A DNA stretch of 64,000 nt from Pelomonas sp047654785 (GCF_047654785.1 NZ_JASGKQ010000001.1:682001-746000); one strand, 5' to 3'. Counted from the first letter of the stretch, positions 43,243-56,399 are shown. Numbers and translations are program-made. The notes: generated by a model not told the origin, from the sequence alone.

Positions 43243-45542
43243 TCAGCGGCGCACGCCCGCCACCGCCGCCAGCACCGCCTCGGCCGTGGCCGGCGCGCGC
43301 AGCGGCGGGTCGCAGCGCGCCGGGCCGCAGGCGGCGCAGGCGTCCTTGATGGCCAGCAGCGCGGCGAAGCCCAGCAGCAGCGGCGGCTCGCCGACGGCCT
43401 TGCTGCGGTGGATGGTGTCGCTGGCGTTGGCGACGCCGAACAGCGCGGTGTGGAACTCGGGCGGGCAGTCGTTGGCGGTGGGGATCTTGTAGGTGCTGGG
43501 CGCGTGCGTGGTCAGCAGGCCGCGGGCGTTCCACACCAGTTCCTCCATCGTCAGCCAGCCCATGCCCTGGATGAAGCCGCCTTCGATCTGGCCGATGTCC
43601 AGCGCCGGGTTCAGGCTGGCGCCCACGTCGTGCAGCAGGTCGGCGCGGGTGATGCGGCTCTCGCCGGTCAGCGTGTCCACCAGCGCCTCGCAGACGGCGC
43701 CGCCCCAGGCGTAGTAGTAGAAGGGGTGGCCCTGCAGCTTGCTGCGGTCCCAGTGCAGGCCGGGCGTGGCGTAGAAGCCGTCGCTCCAGAGCTGGATGCG
43801 CTGGAGGTAGGCGTCGGCCACCAGCTGCGCGAAGCCCAGGCGCTGGCCGCCGCCCGCCACCTGGCCGCCTTCGAACGCGACCTGGCCGGCGGCGCAGCCG
43901 AAGCGCTCCGCCGCGAACGCCGCCAGCCGGGCCTTGATCTTGCGCGCCGCGTCCTGCGCGGCCTTGCCGTTCAGGTCGCTGCCGGTGGACGCGGCGGTGG
44001 CGGAGGTGTTGGCGACCTTGGCCGTGTCCGTGGCCGAGCAGCGTACCGCCGACAGCGGCAGGCCCAGCTCGTGGGCGACGACCTGGGCGACCTTGGTGTT
44101 CAGCCCCTGGCCCATCTCGGTGCCGCCGTGGTTCACGAGCACCGAGCCGTCGGTGTAGACGTGGACCAGCGCGCCGGCCTGGTTCAGGTGGGCGACGTTG
44201 AAGGAGATGCCGAACTTGACCGGCGTGAAGGCCAGGCCCTTCTTCAGCACCGGGCTCGCGGCGTTGAACGTGGCGATCTCGGCGCGGCGCTCGGCGTAGC
44301 GGCTGCTGGCGAGCAGCTGCGCCGTCAGCGCCTGGGCGTGCAGTTCCTCGACGCGCTGGCCGTAGGGCGCCACGTCCCGCCCGGGCGCGTAGAAGTTGCG
44401 CTGGCGCACGTCGGCGGGGTCCAGCCCGAGCCGGCGCGCGATGCCGTCCAGGATCATCTCGATGGCGATGGCGCCCTGCGGGCCGCCGAAGCCGCGGAAG
44501 GCGGTGTTGCTCTGCGTGTTGGTGCGGGCGCAGTAGCCGTGCATGGCCACGTGCGGCAGCCAGTAGGCGTTGTCGAAGTGGCACAGCGCCCGGGTCATCA
44601 CGGGGGCGGACAGGTCGGCGCTGTGGCCGGCGTTGGAGATCAGGTCAATCTCGGCGGCGAGGAGGCGGCCGTCGTCGTCGAAGCCGACGTCCCAGCGGTA
44701 GTCGAAGCCGTGGCGGCGGCCGGTGATGAGGAAGTCGTCGTCGCGGTCCACGCGCAGCTTCACGGGCCGACCCAGCTTCAGCGCGGCGATGGACGCGACG
44801 CAGGCGAACAGCGCCGATTGCGATTCCTTGCCGCCGAAGCCACCGCCCATGCGCCGGCACTGCACGGCCACGCGGTGCGCCGGCCAGCCCAGCGCATGCG
44901 CCACCAGCTGCTGCATCTCGCTGGGGTGCTGCGTGGAGCAGTGGACGAGCAGGCCCTCGCCGCCTTCCTGCGGCACGGCCAGGCTGATCTGGCCCTCCAG
45001 GTAGAACTGTTCCTGCCCGCCCAGGCGCCAGCTGCCCTGCAGGCGGTGCGGCGCGGCGGCCAGGTGCGCGGCCGGCTCGCCGCGCGTCAGGTGCATGGGC
45101 GGCAGCACGTACTGGCCGGCGGCGTGCGCGTCGAGCGCGGTCAGCACCGGCGGCAGCGGTTCGGCCTGGATGACCTCCTTGGCCAGGGCCGCCGCGCGGC
45201 GCGCCAGCTCGCGGTGCGTGGCGATGACGGCGAACACCGGCTGGCCGGCGTAGCGCAGCGTGTCCGTGGCGAGGATGGGGTCGTCGTGCAGCAGCGGGCC
45301 GCAGTTGTTGTCGGCCGGGATGTCGGCCGCGGCCAGCACGGCGACGACGCCGGGCATGCGGCGGATGCGCTCCAGGTCGATGCCGGTGAGCCGGCCGTGC
45401 GCGAGCGGCGACAGGCCCAGCGCCGCGTGCAGCGTGCCGGCGGGCTCGGGCAGGTCGTCGATGTAGGGCGCCGCGCCGCGCACGTGCAGGTGGGCGGACT
45501 CGTGCGGCGTGGAGCGGCCGACGACGGGGGAGGCCGCGCCCT

Positions 45543-45546
<4 letters not shown>
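43243..45546 (-). CDS. xdhB: Xanthine dehydrogenase molybdopterin-binding subunit
   Basis: 767 residues, the XdhB length. This large subunit holds the molybdenum cofactor and oxidises hypoxanthine and xanthine to urate. Visible motifs include RRMGGGFGGKES, TAFRGFGGPQG, HGGTEMGQGLNTK and the catalytic glutamate region KAVGEPPLLLG. The ATG overlaps the xdhA stop (ATGA). XdhC, the cofactor insertion factor, is not in this window. Confidence 0.95.
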
Positions 45547-47033
<1,487 letters not shown>

Positions 47034-47166
47034 GCTGGCGTGGATTGTCCGGCGCGGACCGTGAACGGCCATTGGAGTTTTACTGGGGAGAAAGAATTCA
47101 TCCGGCCACCCGCCGGCGTGGCGCGGCTTTGCGGCAAACTCGGCCGCTCATCCGCTGGAGATCGAC

Positions 47167-47391
47167 ATGGACATCACGCTGGAAACCGTGCAGGCGCAGG
47201 CCATGCAGCTCGGGCCGCAGGAGCGCGAGCAGTTGATCGAGCGCCTGCTGGCCAGCCTCGGCGACGCGGGCCTGGAGGCCGCCTGGGAGGCCGAGCTGGA
47301 TCGGCGCGAGGCGGCGGTGGATGCCGGCCTTGAGGACACCATTCCGATGGCAACGGTGCTCGCCGAACTGCGCGCGCGCGTTCCGGCGTGA
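47167..47391 (+). CDS. Addiction-module antitoxin (TIGR02574-type)
   Basis: 74 residues with the family pattern MQLGPQEREQLIERLLASLG and AAWEAELDRREAAVD. It resembles the antitoxin at 30761-30973. Its stop overlaps (GTGA) the start of a toxin remnant, so the antitoxin survives while the toxin is gone. Confidence 0.83.
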   Translation: MDITLETVQAQAMQLGPQEREQLIERLLASLGDAGLEAAWEAELDRREAAVDAGLEDTIPMATVLAELRARVPA

Positions 47392-47519
47392 AAGTCCCGC
47401 ATGCCTTGCCGATGAAGGTGTGTCCCTACCTTGCCTGCTATCGCGTGAAGGCTGAGATCCTGGAGATCGTGGTGGTGCGCCATCAACGCCGGCATCCGGG
47501 CTTCGGCAGGCGCCGTTGA
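47388..47519 (+). pseudogene. Remnant of a ParE-family toxin
   Basis: A 43-residue frame that begins in the usual overlapping position but consists only of the C-terminal third of a ParE toxin: YLACYRVKAEILEIVVVRHQ and then RRHPGFGRRR. About 50-60 N-terminal residues are missing, consistent with an internal deletion after the first few codons. Its stop codon overlaps the guaD start. Confidence 0.75.
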
Positions 47520-48814
47520 TGACCATGCGACATGCCCACCGCCTCGCCCTGCGCGGCGACCTGCTCGACTTCACCGCCGCACCGGCCTGGGGCGACACCG
47601 AGTCGCCCGCCGTGCGGTTCGACCGGGACCATTGGCTGTTGATCGAGGAAGGGGTCATCGTGGGCCGCCAGGCCACCGAGCCCGACGGTAGCTGGGCTCG
47701 CAAGGACCATGCCGGCCAGCTCATCCTGCCCGGCTTCATCGACACCCACGTGCACTGCCCGCAGCTGGAGGTCATCGGCTCCTACGGCACCGAGTTGCTG
47801 GACTGGCTGGCGCGCTACACCTTCCCCGCCGAATGCGCGTTCGCCGACCCGGCGCGGGCGCGGGCCGGCGCCGAGCTGTTCCTGGATGCGCTGCTGGCCA
47901 GCGGCACGACGGCGGCGGTGGTGTTCGCCACGGTGCACAAGGCCTCGGCCGAGGCGCTGTTCGAAGGCGCCGCCGCGCGCGGCATGCGCCTGATCACCGG
48001 CAAGGTGCTGATGGACCGCCACGCGCCGGACGGCCTGCGCGACGACGTGGTGCAGGCCGAGCGGGACTGCGCCGAGCTGATCACCCGCTTCCACGGCCGC
48101 GGCCGGCTGGGCTATGCCGTCACCGTCCGCTTCGCGCCCACCAGCACGCCCGAGCAGCTGGCCATGGCCGGCGCGCTGTGCCGGGCCGACGCCAGCCTCT
48201 ACATGCAGACCCACCTGGCCGAGAACCGCGCCGAGGTCGACTGGGTGCGCCGGCTCTTCCCTGACGCGCGCAGCTACCTGGACGTCTACGAGCGCGCCGG
48301 CCTGCTGCACGAGCGCGCGGTGCTGGCGCACGGCATCTGGCTGGACGACGCCGACCGGCGCCTGCTGGCCGCGCGCGGCGCGCAGGTGGCGCACAGCCCG
48401 TCCAGCAACCTGTTCCTGGGCAGCGGGCTGTTCGACTGGCCTTCGGCGAATGCCGCGCCCTTCAACGTCAGCCTGGCCAGCGACGTGGGCGGGGGCACCT
48501 CGCTGAACCTGCCGCGCAACATGCTCGACGCCTACAAGGTGCAGGCGCTGCGCGGCGAGCGGCTGACGGCCTGGGTGGCGCTGCACGCGGCCACGCGCGG
48601 CGCGGCCGAGGCGCTGCGGCTGGGCGGCGAGATCGGCGGGTTGTCGGCGGGCCAGGCCGCCGACCTCTGCGTGTGGGACTGGGCGCGCGGCCCCGTCGCC
48701 GAGGCGCGCGACGCGGCCGCGCGCGAGCTGCACGAGCGCGTGTTCGCGTGGATGACGCTGGCCGACGAGCGCAACCTCGCCGCCTGCTACGTCGCCGGCC
48801 AGCGGCGGGTCTGA
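47519..48814 (+). CDS. guaD: Guanine deaminase
   Basis: 431 residues, an amidohydrolase that converts guanine to xanthine and ammonia, supplying xanthine dehydrogenase. The metal site starts at FIDTHVHCPQ; later ligands lie in MQTHLAEN, LAHGIWL and LASDVGGGTS. ATG 47519 overlaps the stop of the ParE remnant; TTG 47516 and ATG 47525 are also possible. The nearby divergent xdhAB supports the role. Confidence 0.94.
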   Translation: MTMRHAHRLALRGDLLDFTAAPAWGDTESPAVRFDRDHWLLIEEGVIVGRQATEPDGSWARKDHAGQLILPGFIDTHVHCPQLEVIGSYGTELLDWLARYTFPAECAFADPARARAGAELFLDALLASGTTAAVVFATVHKASAEALFEGAAARGMRLITGKVLMDRHAPDGLRDDVVQAERDCAELITRFHGRGRLGYAVTVRFAPTSTPEQLAMAGALCRADASLYMQTHLAENRAEVDWVRRLFPDARSYLDVYERAGLLHERAVLAHGIWLDDADRRLLAARGAQVAHSPSSNLFLGSGLFDWPSANAAPFNVSLASDVGGGTSLNLPRNMLDAYKVQALRGERLTAWVALHAATRGAAEALRLGGEIGGLSAGQAADLCVWDWARGPVAEARDAAARELHERVFAWMTLADERNLAACYVAGQRRV

Positions 48815-48815
48815 G

Positions 48816-48853
48816 CCGCCTGTCCCGCGGATCCGCCGCTTCGTCACAGGCGG
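48816..48853. terminator. Hairpin after guaD
   Basis: CCGCCTGT and ACAGGCGG form an 8-bp stem around a 22-nt loop, directly after the guaD stop. No T-tract follows, so it is a weak terminator candidate. Confidence 0.35.
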
Positions 48854-48911
48854 GGTGGAGCCGGGGGCCCGTGCTGGCTAGAGTCCGGCCACCCCTTCCG
48901 ACGGAGCCCCC

Positions 48912-50825
<1,914 letters not shown>

Positions 50826-50836
50826 AGGAGAACGCG

Positions 50837-51031
50837 ATGCTTGGCTTCCTGCTCTGGTGCCTGCTGTTCGTGGTCTGCTGGCCGCTGGCCTTGCTGGCCC
50901 TCGTGCTGTGGCCGCTGGTGTGGCTGGTCACGCTGCCCTTCAGGCTGCTGGGCATCGCGGTCGACGGCGTGTTCGGGCTGCTGCGCGCGCTCGTCATGCT
51001 GCCGGCGCGGGTGCTGGGCGGCGGGCGTTAG
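50837..51031 (+). CDS. Small hydrophobic membrane protein
   Basis: 64 residues with two hydrophobic segments (LLWCLLFVVCWPLALLALVL and LLGIAVDGVFGLLRALV). An AAGGAG ribosome site and 11-bp spacing to the S9 peptidase support it as a real gene in that transcript. Function unknown. Its stop overlaps the convergent Nudix gene by 4 bp. Confidence 0.7.
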   Translation: MLGFLLWCLLFVVCWPLALLALVLWPLVWLVTLPFRLLGIAVDGVFGLLRALVMLPARVLGGGR

Positions 51032-51582
51032 GCGATGTCGATCTCGTGCGGGCCGAAGCCCTGGCCCCGGCGGCGGTCGTCGAAGAAGCGGTGCAGCGTC
51101 TCGCGCGTCGTCTTGAACGCGATCTCGTCCCACGGGATCTCGGCCTCGTGGAACAGCCGCGCCTCCAGCGACTCCGGCCCCGGGTCGAACGCCGTCGAGC
51201 GCAGCCGGGCGCGGTAGAAGAGGTGGACCTGGCCGACCCGCACGACGTTGAGCAGCGTGTACAGCGGCCCCATCTCGACGTCGGCGCCGGCCTCCTCCTG
51301 CGTCTCGCGCAGCGCGCCCCCGGCGGTGGTCTCGCCCAGCTCCATGAAGCCGGCCGGCAGCGTCCACAGCCCGTGGCGCGGCTCGATGGCGCGGCGGCAC
51401 AGCAGCACGCGGCCGTCGGCCTCCCACACCGGCAGCGTGCCGACGACGTTCAGCGGGTTCTGGTAGTGGATGGCGCCGCAGCCCGGGCAGACCGCGCGCT
51501 CGCGGTTGTCGTCCGGTGGCACGCGGTAGTCCACGGCGGCGCCGCAGTTCGGGCAATGCTTGAAACGGCTGGGGAAGGGCAT
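51028..51582 (-). CDS. Nudix hydrolase with N-terminal zinc ribbon
   Basis: 184 residues. The zinc ribbon CPNCG...CPGCG occupies residues 10-36. The Nudix box GFMELGETTAGGALRETQEE has all the catalytic glutamates. The layout resembles NudC-like NAD-cap or ADP-ribose hydrolases, but it is shorter than NudC (257), so a general nucleotide-diphosphate hydrolase is the safe call. It is divergent from maiA by 32 bp. Confidence 0.9.
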   Translation of the reverse strand: MPFPSRFKHCPNCGAAVDYRVPPDDNRERAVCPGCGAIHYQNPLNVVGTLPVWEADGRVLLCRRAIEPRHGLWTLPAGFMELGETTAGGALRETQEEAGADVEMGPLYTLLNVVRVGQVHLFYRARLRSTAFDPGPESLEARLFHEAEIPWDEIAFKTTRETLHRFFDDRRRGQGFGPHEIDIA

Positions 51583-51614
51583 GCGGGCGAGTTTAGAGGC
51601 GCTAAATTCGGGCC

Positions 51615-52250
51615 ATGAAGCTCTACAACTACTTCCGCTCCTCGGCCTCCTGGCGCGTGCGCATCGGCCTCGCGCTCAAGGGCCTGGACTACGACTACGC
51701 GCCCATCCACCTGCAGAAGGACGAGCAGTTCGCCGAGCCGTTCGCCAACCAGCAGGTGTCGCACCTGGTGCCGGCGCTGGTGCTGGACGACGGCCGCTGG
51801 CTCAGCCAGTCCATGGCCATCCTCGAGTACCTCGACGAGACCCACCCCGAGCCGCCGCTGCTGCCGCGCGATCCGGTCGCGCGCGCCCGGGTGCGGGCTC
51901 TGGCGCAGGACATCGGCTGCGACGTCCACCCGCTGAACAACCTGCGCGTGCTGCGCTACCTGAAGCACGACCTCGGCCAGGAGCAGCAGACCGTGGACCG
52001 CTGGTACCGCCACTGGGTGGCGACGGGGCTGGCCATCGTCGAGCAGCGCCTGGCGGCCACGGCCGGGCAGTTCAGCTTCGGCGACACGCCCGGCCTGGCG
52101 GACTGCCTGCTCGTGCCGCAGGTCTACAACGCGCAGCGCTTCGAGTGCCCGCTGGAGGCCTACCCGGCGGTGATGCGCGTCCACGCCGCCTGCCTGGCCC
52201 TGCCGGCCTTCGCCAACACCCATCCCCGCGTCTGCCCGGATGCGGCCTGA
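51615..52250 (+). CDS. maiA: Maleylacetoacetate isomerase (zeta-class GST)
   Basis: 211 residues. The glutathione-site motif SSASWRVRIGLALKGL near residue 9 is diagnostic of zeta GSTs. PANQQ-like FANQQVSHLVPAL and LSQSMAILEYLDE follow. The enzyme isomerises maleylacetoacetate to fumarylacetoacetate in tyrosine or gentisate-type breakdown. Other genes of that pathway are not adjacent. Its end overlaps pgeF by 11 bp. Confidence 0.88.
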   Translation: MKLYNYFRSSASWRVRIGLALKGLDYDYAPIHLQKDEQFAEPFANQQVSHLVPALVLDDGRWLSQSMAILEYLDETHPEPPLLPRDPVARARVRALAQDIGCDVHPLNNLRVLRYLKHDLGQEQQTVDRWYRHWVATGLAIVEQRLAATAGQFSFGDTPGLADCLLVPQVYNAQRFECPLEAYPAVMRVHAACLALPAFANTHPRVCPDAA

Positions 52251-52989
52251 CGCGCACTGGCTGCGGCCCGGCCCCGGCGAGCTGGGGCCGGGCGTCACGG
52301 CCTTCATGACCACGCGCGGCCCCAACTTCGGCCGCCGCGCCGGCGACCCCGGCGAGGTGGCCGCCAACCGCGCGGGCCTGGCCGAGCGGCTGGGCGCGCG
52401 GCCCATCTTCCTGGACCAGGTGCATGGCGCGCGGGTCGTGCGCCTGCAGCCCGACTGGCACGACGACAACGCGCCGCAGGCCGACGCGGCCGTGTCCACC
52501 GACCCCGGGCTGGCCGTGGCCATCCTCGCCGCCGACTGCCTGCCGGTGCTGTTCGCCGCGCCGGGCGGCGTGGCGGGCGCGCATGCCGGCTGGCGCGGCC
52601 TGAGCGGCGGCGTGCTGGAGAACACGGTCGCCGCGCTGTGTGCCGCCGCCGGCTGCCGGCCGGGCGAGGTGCAGGCCTGGCTGGGCGCCTGCATCGGGCC
52701 GGAGGCCTTCGAGGTCGGCCCCGAGGTCGTGCAGGCCTTCGGCCGCGAGCCGCTGGCGCGCGACCAGCCCGGCTTCCTCTACCGGCCCAACCCGGCGCCG
52801 CGCTGGCGCGCCGGCCTGGCCGCGCTGGCCCGCGAGCGGCTGCAGGCCGCCGGGGTCGGGCGGGTCAGCGGCGGCGGCTGGTGCACGCTGACCGACGCGT
52901 CACGCTTCTTCTCGTTCCGGGGCGAGGCCGGCGGCCGGCCCCGCGGCCGCATGGCCGCCTGCATCGCGCTGGGCCGCCGGGCCGCTTGA
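52240..52989 (+). CDS. pgeF: Peptidoglycan editing factor PgeF / purine nucleoside phosphorylase-like (YfiH)
   Basis: 249 residues of the multicopper-polyphenol-oxidase-like YfiH family. Conserved features are LDQVHGARVV, AADCLPVLF, AGAHAGWRGL with the zinc histidine and cysteine, and ACIGPEAFEVG. The family has been assigned purine nucleoside phosphorylase and peptidoglycan-editing functions. The gene sits upstream of phaC, a common arrangement in Burkholderiales. Confidence 0.9.
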   Translation: MRPDAHWLRPGPGELGPGVTAFMTTRGPNFGRRAGDPGEVAANRAGLAERLGARPIFLDQVHGARVVRLQPDWHDDNAPQADAAVSTDPGLAVAILAADCLPVLFAAPGGVAGAHAGWRGLSGGVLENTVAALCAAAGCRPGEVQAWLGACIGPEAFEVGPEVVQAFGREPLARDQPGFLYRPNPAPRWRAGLAALARERLQAAGVGRVSGGGWCTLTDASRFFSFRGEAGGRPRGRMAACIALGRRAA

Positions 52990-53181
52990 ATCGTCGGCCT
53001 CCGCGGCGCGGCGGCGCCGCCGGCCCGGCGTGCCGAGGATGTACATCAGCAGGCCCAGCGGCAGCACGCCGTACAGCAGCAGCGTGACCAGCGCGCCGAA
53101 CAGCGTGCCCTGCGGGCTCAGCGCTTCGGCGGCGGCCATCATCAGCGCGACATAGGCCCAGGCGATGGCAACGAGGTACAT
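52900..53181 (-). CDS. Small membrane protein, overlapping pgeF
   Basis: 93 residues. Two membrane segments (MYLVAIAWAYVALMMAAAEA and LFGALVTLLLYGVLPLGLLM) are followed by an arginine-rich stretch and a low-complexity tail that overlaps the end of pgeF by 90 bp on the opposite strand. The membrane part looks like a real gene; the overlapping tail may be an unusual extension. Function unknown. Confidence 0.6.
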   Translation of the reverse strand: MYLVAIAWAYVALMMAAAEALSPQGTLFGALVTLLLYGVLPLGLLMYILGTPGRRRRRAAEADDSSGPAAQRDAGGHAAAGPAAGLAPEREEA

Positions 53182-53319
53182 GGGTGGCGAGACGTCATCG
53201 GCCCGTCAGGGCGCGGGGTTACAACAAGGCCGGGCGGGCCGGAGGCGAGCAGCTTATTGCACCGGGCCGCCCCGGTTCTGAGGCAACATCGGGCCCGTGA
53301 CGGAGTTCCGAGGAGACAT

Positions 53320-55014
53320 ATGGCGACCCGCAACAAGAACGACGCGCCGCCCCCGCCGCAGGGGCAGGCGTTCGCAGACCTGATGCAGCAGATGACCCAC
53401 CTGCCGCAGATCCCGCCGACCGCGCTGGCCGAGCTGCAGGCGGACTACCTCAAGCAGGCCGCCGCGCTGTGGAACGCCTCGCTCGGCCACGGCGAGGCGG
53501 CGGCGATCAGCGACCGGCGCTTCGCGGCGCCCGAGTGGCGCGCCAACCCGGCGGCCAACTTCATGGCCCAGCTCTACCTGCTGAACAGCCGCACGCTGCA
53601 GCAGCTGGCCGGCGCGGTGGAGGCGGACGCCAAGACCAAGGCGCGCATCCGCTTCGCCGTGCAGCAGTTCGTCGACGCCGCCTCGCCCAGCAACTACCTG
53701 GCGCTCAACCCCGAGGCGCAGAAGCTGGCGCTGGACAGCCATGGCGAGACGCTCACGCGCGGCCTGCACCAGCTGTGGGACGACATGCAGCGCGGCCACG
53801 TGTCGCAGACCGACGAGAGCGCCTTCGAGGTCGGCCGCAACGTGGCGACCACGGCCGGCCAGGTCGTCTTCGAGAACGAGCTGTTCCAGCTGCTGGAGTA
53901 CGCGCCGCTGACGGCCGAGGTGAGGGCCCGGCCGCTGCTGATGGTGCCGCCGTGCATCAACAAGTACTACATCCTCGACCTGCAGCCGGACAACTCGCTG
54001 ATTCGCTACGCGGTGGCCGAGGGCCATCGCGTGTTCGTCGTCAGCTGGCGCAACCCGGACGACTCGGTCCGGCACCTGACCTGGGACGACTACGTCGAGC
54101 GCGGCGCCATCCAGGCCATCCGCGTGGCGCAGGAGATCGCCGGGCAGACGCAGATCAACACGCTGGGCTTCTGCGTCGGCGGCACCATCCTGGCCACCGC
54201 GCTGGCCGTGCTCGCCGCGCGCGGCGAGCAGCCGGCCGCCAGCCTGACGCTGCTGACCACGCTGCTGGACTTCGCCGACAACGGCATCCTGGACATCTTC
54301 GTCGACGAGGCCAGCGTGCGGCTGCGCGAGGCCACGCTCGGGCCGGACGCGCCCCAGGGCCCGCAGCTGCTGCACGGCCAGGAGCTGGCCACCACCTTCA
54401 GCTTCCTGCGCCCCAACGACCTGGTGTGGAACTACGTCGTCGGCAACTACCTGAAGGGCGAGGCGCCGCCGGCCTTCGACCTGCTGTACTGGAACGGCGA
54501 CTCCACCAACCTGCCCGGGCCGATGTACTGCTGGTACCTGCGCCACACCTACCTGCAGAACGAGCTGAAGGTCCCGGGCCGGCTGACCATCTGCGGCGAG
54601 ACGCTGGACCTGGGCGCCATCGCCGCGCCGGTCTACATCTACGGCTCGCGCGAGGACCACATCGTGCCGTGGACCAGCGCCTACCGCAGCACGCAGCTGC
54701 TCACCGGCAAGAAGCGCTTCGTGATGGGCGCGTCCGGCCACATCGCCGGCGTCATCAACCCGCCGCCCAAGCCCGGCAAGCCGCCCAAGCGCAGCCACTG
54801 GATCGCGGGCGGCAAGGCCGGCGCCGCGCTGCCGGCCGACCCCGAGGCCTGGTTCGCCAGCGCCACCGAGCACGCGGGCAGCTGGTGGCCGGACTGGGCC
54901 GCCTGGCTGGCCTCGCATGCCGGCGCCACCAAGCCCGCGCCCAAGGCGCCGGGCAGCCGCAAGTTCAAGGCGATCGAGCCCGCGCCCGGTCGCTACGTCA
55001 AAGCAAAAGCCTGA
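53320..55014 (+). CDS. phaC: Class I poly(3-hydroxyalkanoate) synthase
   Basis: 564 residues, the class I length. PhaC polymerises (R)-3-hydroxyacyl-CoA on granule surfaces. The lipase-like box GFCVGG gives the nucleophile C285; the catalytic aspartate is D446 (SREDHIVPW) and the base H474 (GASGHIAGVINPP). A strong GAGGAGA ribosome site precedes ATG 53320. phaA and phaB follow, giving the complete acetyl-CoA to polyhydroxybutyrate route in the order of Cupriavidus. Confidence 0.97.
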   Translation: MATRNKNDAPPPPQGQAFADLMQQMTHLPQIPPTALAELQADYLKQAAALWNASLGHGEAAAISDRRFAAPEWRANPAANFMAQLYLLNSRTLQQLAGAVEADAKTKARIRFAVQQFVDAASPSNYLALNPEAQKLALDSHGETLTRGLHQLWDDMQRGHVSQTDESAFEVGRNVATTAGQVVFENELFQLLEYAPLTAEVRARPLLMVPPCINKYYILDLQPDNSLIRYAVAEGHRVFVVSWRNPDDSVRHLTWDDYVERGAIQAIRVAQEIAGQTQINTLGFCVGGTILATALAVLAARGEQPAASLTLLTTLLDFADNGILDIFVDEASVRLREATLGPDAPQGPQLLHGQELATTFSFLRPNDLVWNYVVGNYLKGEAPPAFDLLYWNGDSTNLPGPMYCWYLRHTYLQNELKVPGRLTICGETLDLGAIAAPVYIYGSREDHIVPWTSAYRSTQLLTGKKRFVMGASGHIAGVINPPPKPGKPPKRSHWIAGGKAGAALPADPEAWFASATEHAGSWWPDWAAWLASHAGATKPAPKAPGSRKFKAIEPAPGRYVKAKA

Positions 55015-55031
55015 AACAGGAGACAAGCCCC

Positions 55032-56216
55032 ATGAGCCAGCAAGACATCGTCATCGTCGCCGCCGCGCGCACCGCCATCGGCAAGTTCGGCGGCACGCTC
55101 GCCAAGACCCCCGCCAGTGAACTCGGCGCCGCCGTCATCCAGGACCTGCTGCGCCGCACCGGCCTGCAGGGCGAGCAGGTCGGCGAGGTCATCCTCGGCC
55201 AGGTGCTGACGGCCGGCGTCGGCCAGAACCCGGCGCGCCAAGCCGTCGTCAAGGCCGGCCTGCCGCACGGCGTGCCGGCGATGACCATCAACAAGGTCTG
55301 CGGCTCGGGCCTGAAGGCCGTGATGCTGGCCGCGCAGGCCATCCGCGACGGCGACAGCGAGATCGTCATCGCCGGCGGCCAGGAGAGCATGAGCCTCTCC
55401 CCGCACGTGCTGCCGGGCTCGCGCGACGGCCAGCGCATGGGCGACTGGAAGATGGTGGACACCATGATCACCGACGGCCTGTGGGACGTGTACAACCAGT
55501 ACCACATGGGCATCACCGCCGAGAACGTGGCCAAGAAGTACGGCATCACCCGCGAGCAGCAGGACGCGCTGGCGCTGGCCAGCCAGCAGAAGGCCGCCGC
55601 CGCGCAGGACGCGGGCCGGTTCAAGGACGAGATCGTGCCCTTCAGCATCCCGCAGAAGAAGGGCGACCCGGTGGTGTTCGCGGCCGACGAGTTCATCAAC
55701 CGCAAGAGCAACGCCGACGCGCTGGCCGGCCTGCGCCCCGCGTTCGACAAGGCCGGCAGCGTGACCGCCGGCAACGCCTCGGGCCTGAACGACGGCGCGG
55801 CCGCCGTGATGGTCATGAGCGCGGCCAAGGCCGCCGCGCTGGGCCTGAAGCCGCTGGCCCGCATCGCCTCCTATGCCAGCGCCGGCCTGGACCCCGCGCT
55901 GATGGGCATGGGCCCGGTGCCCGCCGCGCGCAAGGCGCTGGAGCGCGCCGGCTGGCGGCCCGCCGACCTGGACCTGCTCGAGATCAACGAAGCCTTCGCG
56001 GCCCAGGCCTGCGCCGTCCACAACGAGATGGGCTGGGACACGGGCAAGGTCAACGTCAACGGCGGCGCCATCGCGCTGGGCCACCCGATCGGCGCCAGCG
56101 GCTGCCGCGTGCTCGTCACGCTGCTGCACGAGATGCAGCGCCGCGACGCGAAGAAGGGCATCGCCTCGCTGTGCATCGGCGGCGGCATGGGCGTGGCGCT
56201 CACCGTCGAGCGCTAG
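55032..56216 (+). CDS. phaA: Acetyl-CoA C-acetyltransferase (beta-ketothiolase)
   Basis: 394 residues. It condenses two acetyl-CoA into acetoacetyl-CoA. The acyl-accepting cysteine is C90 (NKVCGSGLK); GHPIGASG holds the active-site histidine and CIGGGMG near residue 380 the second cysteine. It starts 17 bp after phaC. A repeat-rich spacer separates it from phaB. Confidence 0.97.
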   Translation: MSQQDIVIVAAARTAIGKFGGTLAKTPASELGAAVIQDLLRRTGLQGEQVGEVILGQVLTAGVGQNPARQAVVKAGLPHGVPAMTINKVCGSGLKAVMLAAQAIRDGDSEIVIAGGQESMSLSPHVLPGSRDGQRMGDWKMVDTMITDGLWDVYNQYHMGITAENVAKKYGITREQQDALALASQQKAAAAQDAGRFKDEIVPFSIPQKKGDPVVFAADEFINRKSNADALAGLRPAFDKAGSVTAGNASGLNDGAAAVMVMSAAKAAALGLKPLARIASYASAGLDPALMGMGPVPAARKALERAGWRPADLDLLEINEAFAAQACAVHNEMGWDTGKVNVNGGAIALGHPIGASGCRVLVTLLHEMQRRDAKKGIASLCIGGGMGVALTVER

Positions 56217-56218
56217 GC

Positions 56219-56341
56219 ATGAAGCCCCTCGGCCAAGGCGTACCTTGGCCGGTCCCCCGAGGGGACGGCGATGCAAGCGGCATTGAGCCGCTTGCACATC
56301 CGCCAGACGGGCCGGCTTGGGAGCGGCCCGGCGCTCGGCCC
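56219..56341. repeat. Hairpin-rich repeat element in the phaA-phaB spacer
   Basis: Most of the 183-bp spacer is structured. CCCCTCGG/CCGAGGGG encloses GGCCAAGG/CCTTGGCC (56225-56264). TGCAAGCGGC/GCCGCTTGCA form a 10-bp stem (56272-56296). Bases 56316-56333 are a near copy, with one extra base, of the 17-nt core found at 17628-17644 and inverted at 12724-12740. It may act as a terminator or mRNA stabiliser between phaA and phaB. Confidence 0.6.
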
Positions 56342-56399
56342 GCAATACCCCAGTTTCATGAAAACCTGATACTCACCCCACCACAACAGGAGACATCGA

